The notes beneath the pieces are model-generated. The model searched no databases, had not been told where the DNA came from, and worked only from the letters and a program-made list of their open reading frames with translations. Below are positions 5,735 through 7,684 of a stretch of DNA of 7,684 nt, piece after piece. The stretch covers positions 1 to 7,684 of the forward strand of contig CAMYJN010000095.1 in assembly GCA_947258625.1 (NCBI GenBank). The letters run 5' to 3'. Both the position numbers and the translations under genes were made by a program. The first letter of the stretch is position 1. The number at the start of each line of letters is the position of its first letter. Source of the stretch: an uncultured Polyangiaceae bacterium. GTDB lineage: Bacteria; Myxococcota_A; Polyangia; Polyangiales; Houyiibacteriaceae.

Positions 5735-7450
5735 TCAGCCCTCGCGGTCGTTTATCGCCGTCAGAACGGCGGCTACGGCGCCGTCGATCGGCACGTCTTG
5801 TGACTCGCTTTCCGTGCGCTTCTTGAGCTCGACGGTGCCCTGTTTGAGACCCCGGGAGCCGACCGTGACTCTGAGGGGAATCCCTAGCAGATCCGCATCC
5901 TTGAACTTCACCCCCGGCCGCTCGGCGCGGTCGTCGAGGAGGGCGTCGACGCCTTCCGCACGGAGTGCGTCGTAGATTTCGGTGGCCTGGGTCAGAGGCG
6001 CCGCCTCCTTGCCAATGGGCGTGATGATCACTTCATAAGGCGCGACGTTTACCGGCCAACGGATCCCGTGCTCGTCGTGATGCTGCTCCATGATGGCGGC
6101 AATCAGTCGACTAACGCCGATCCCGTAGCAGCCCATGACGATGGATTGGCTGCTTCCTGCTTCGTCGAGGAAAGTCGCGTGCATCTTGTCACTGTAATGG
6201 GTGCCGAGGACGAAGATGTGACCGCCTTCGATTCCGCGGTACAGCTCGAGCTTGCCGTCGCAATTGGGGCAGGGGTCGCCCGAGGCGGCCTGCCGGATGG
6301 ACACGACCTCCGCTTCGAAGTCCCGGCCGTGGTTGACGTTCTTGTAGTGGTAGGGGGTATCGCTGGCGCCCGCGATTGCGTTTGGCACGGCAACCGCGTC
6401 CGGGTCTGCAATGATACGACCGGCGAACCCGACCGGCCCCACAAATCCGATCTCGGTCCCCGTTGCTTCCTTCACGGCCGCGTCGGAAGCAAGAAGGACT
6501 TCTTCGACGCCTAGGTGTCGGGCTAAGCCGAGCTCGTTGACTTCGTGGTCACCGCGAACGACCGCCAGGCAGAGTCCCTCGGCGGCAAGATAGAGCAGTG
6601 ACTTGAGCGTATGAGCTGCTGTCGTTTCATCGCCAAAGAAGCTCACAACCTCGTCGATCGACCGCGTGTCGGGTGTTTTGACCTTCTCGAGCGGCTGCAA
6701 TTCCGCCGTGCCGCTTGCCGGGGGCGCTGCGGGGCCGGCCTGCGCGACCTCTGCGTTGGCCGCGTAGTCGCAGGCGTTGCAGGCGACAATCCAGTCCTCC
6801 CCCGTCTGCGCCAGGATCTGGAACTCGGCGCTCTGCTTGCCGCCGATCGCGCCGCTATCCGCCTCGACGACACGGTACTCGAGCCCGAGCCGCTTGAAGA
6901 TGCGGTGATACGTGTCGCGCATCTGCTCGTAGCTCCGCAGCGCCGCTTCTTCGGAAACGTCGAAGGAGTATGCGTCCTTCATGATGAACTCGCGGCAACG
7001 GAGCAGCCCTGCGCGGGGTCGTGGCTCGTCGCGATACTTCAGTTGGATCTGGTACAGATTCAGCGGCAGCTGCCGATAGCTCTTCACCTCGCGACGCGCG
7101 AGGTCGGTGATGATCTCTTCGTGGGTCGGAGCCAGATGATATTCGCCGCCCTTGCGATCCTTCACGCGTAGGAGAGTGGGGCCGTACAGGTCCCAGCGCC
7201 CGGTTTCCTTGAAGTACTCCCCGGGCACGAAGGTCGGCATGAGCAACTCCTGTGCTCCCGCCGCGTCCATCTCTTCGCGGATGATCTGCTCGATCTTGTG
7301 AAGAACCCGCGTCCCCAGAGGGAGCAGCTCGTAGATCCCGGCGCCAACCATTCGGGCGTACCCGGCGCGAAGCATGAGCACGTGCGACGGCATGGTCGCG
7401 TCCTTGGGAACTTCCTTGAGCGTCGGAATGAAGGCGCGCGAGTATCGCAT
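5735..7450 (-). CDS. proS: Prolyl-tRNA synthetase, bacterial type with editing domain
   Basis: Class II aminoacyl-tRNA synthetase that charges tRNA-Pro with proline in the cytoplasm and edits mischarged Ala-tRNA-Pro. The 571 residues match E. coli ProS (572). Seen: N-terminal MRYSRAFIPTLKEVPKDA, motif 1 region around 40-72 ending in LLMP, the THEE loop (109-112), motif 2 YRDEPRPRAG...REFIMKDAYSF (about 139-163), the inserted editing (INS) domain about 260-385, motif 3 GCYGIGVSRLIAA (about 440-452), and the anticodon-binding domain from about 470. Lys283 in HTLKSLLY probably corresponds to the lysine used for alanine editing in E. coli. Two CxxC pairs (224/227 and 394/397) flank the editing domain and may bind a metal. 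The start at 7450 is chosen by family alignment; its ribosome binding site is weak. The frame stays open to 7570, but that extension is low-complexity and overlaps the thiolase end. Confidence 0.97.
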   Translation of the reverse strand: MRYSRAFIPTLKEVPKDATMPSHVLMLRAGYARMVGAGIYELLPLGTRVLHKIEQIIREEMDAAGAQELLMPTFVPGEYFKETGRWDLYGPTLLRVKDRKGGEYHLAPTHEEIITDLARREVKSYRQLPLNLYQIQLKYRDEPRPRAGLLRCREFIMKDAYSFDVSEEAALRSYEQMRDTYHRIFKRLGLEYRVVEADSGAIGGKQSAEFQILAQTGEDWIVACNACDYAANAEVAQAGPAAPPASGTAELQPLEKVKTPDTRSIDEVVSFFGDETTAAHTLKSLLYLAAEGLCLAVVRGDHEVNELGLARHLGVEEVLLASDAAVKEATGTEIGFVGPVGFAGRIIADPDAVAVPNAIAGASDTPYHYKNVNHGRDFEAEVVSIRQAASGDPCPNCDGKLELYRGIEGGHIFVLGTHYSDKMHATFLDEAGSSQSIVMGCYGIGVSRLIAAIMEQHHDEHGIRWPVNVAPYEVIITPIGKEAAPLTQATEIYDALRAEGVDALLDDRAERPGVKFKDADLLGIPLRVTVGSRGLKQGTVELKKRTESESQDVPIDGAVAAVLTAINDREG

Positions 7451-7484
7451 CGCGCCGTCGTAGCAGGCAGGGGGGAGGGTTTCC

Positions 7485-7508
7485 ACCGGGGTCCCGCGAG
7501 ACCCCGGT
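7485..7508 (-). terminator. GC-rich hairpin between thiolase gene and proS
   Basis: A perfect 9-bp inverted repeat, ACCGGGGTC (7485-7493) and GACCCCGGT (7500-7508), encloses a 6-nt loop and could gain one G-U pair at its base. It begins 15 nt after the thiolase stop codon in the minus-strand direction, where a terminator is expected. No T-run follows it on either strand (the minus strand continues GGAAACCC), so it may be a U-less terminator, an mRNA-stabilising stem, or part of the proS leader. Confidence 0.4.
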
Positions 7509-7523
7509 ATCTCCCGTTGGGAA

Positions 7524-7684
7524 TCAGGTTCCGACGACGAAGCTGACGCTGGTCGTGCCGGAGCCGCCAATGTTCAAGGTCTGGACGTTCTTGGCGCCTT
7601 CGACTTGGTAGTCGCCGGCTTCGCCTTTGACCTGCTTGACCGAGTCGAGCACCTGGCGGACGCCGGTCGCTCCGACGGGGTGGC
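7524..7684 (-). CDS. Thiolase family protein (acetyl-CoA acetyltransferase-like), C-terminal end
   Basis: Only the last 52 residues are present; the rest lies beyond the right edge. The fragment starts with [10 protein letters not shown], the conserved C-terminal thiolase block in which the His is a catalytic residue. It continues [10 protein letters not shown] and [18 protein letters not shown] before a TGA at 7526-7524. The GDYQVEGA...TLNIGGS ending is characteristic of SCP-x / lipid-transfer-type thiolases and acetyl-CoA acetyltransferases rather than the shorter FadA/PhaA ends. Such enzymes make or cleave 3-ketoacyl-CoA in beta-oxidation or sterol side-chain breakdown. The substrate cannot be told from this piece. 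The proS start codon is 73 nt downstream with a hairpin between. Confidence 0.85.
   Translation of the reverse strand, partial: HPVGATGVRQVLDSVKQVKGEAGDYQVEGAKNVQTLNIGGSGTTSVSFVVGT

Noticed and set aside
7451..7570. A 40-residue N-terminal extension of proS to an in-frame start at 7570.
   Set aside because: It would overlap the thiolase coding end and read through the hairpin; its residues look like non-coding translation, while the start at 7450 matches the family N-terminus.

Overview
The window reads as a stretch of ordinary chromosome from a G+C-rich, Gram-negative-like bacterium. Evidence for this is strong third-position G/C in every gene, a secreted Slt-type lytic transglycosylase, a bacterial-type prolyl-tRNA synthetase with an inserted editing domain, and an SCP-x-like thiolase end. 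The gene mix would suit Myxococcota, other former Deltaproteobacteria or a related uncultured lineage, but that placement is inference and weak. I see no CRISPR array, transposase, integrase, tRNA, rRNA, phage gene or defence system.

Layout. At the left edge a metallophosphoesterase (1-930, + strand, start outside the window) runs convergently into everything else, which lies on the minus strand. Read in the direction of transcription from the right edge, the minus-strand genes are: the last 52 residues of a thiolase-family protein (7684-7524); a 73-nt gap holding a perfect 9-bp GC-rich hairpin; proS (7450-5735, 571 aa); a 64-residue membrane microprotein (5730-5536) starting 4 nt after the proS stop; an 80-nt gap; a 793-residue soluble lytic transglycosylase (5455-3074); a 20-nt gap; an LhgO-like FAD oxidoreductase (3053-1944); a 54-nt gap; and a thioredoxin reductase (1889-942). 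The trxB stop codon is 11 nt from the end of the metallophosphoesterase.

How the genes fit together. The six minus-strand genes are close enough to be one or two transcription units. proS and the microprotein, and slt and lhgO, are spaced as likely translationally linked pairs. The functions (tRNA charging, cell-wall turnover, L-2-hydroxyglutarate or related 2-hydroxyacid oxidation, thiol redox control) make no obvious shared pathway, so this looks like a housekeeping cluster.

The points most worth a second look are the proS-linked membrane microprotein, the plant/fungal-like signature of the thioredoxin reductase, hairpins and dyads in the short intergenic or convergent regions, and the Lys/Arg-rich tail of the phosphoesterase. 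I did not find a convincing new multi-gene system.
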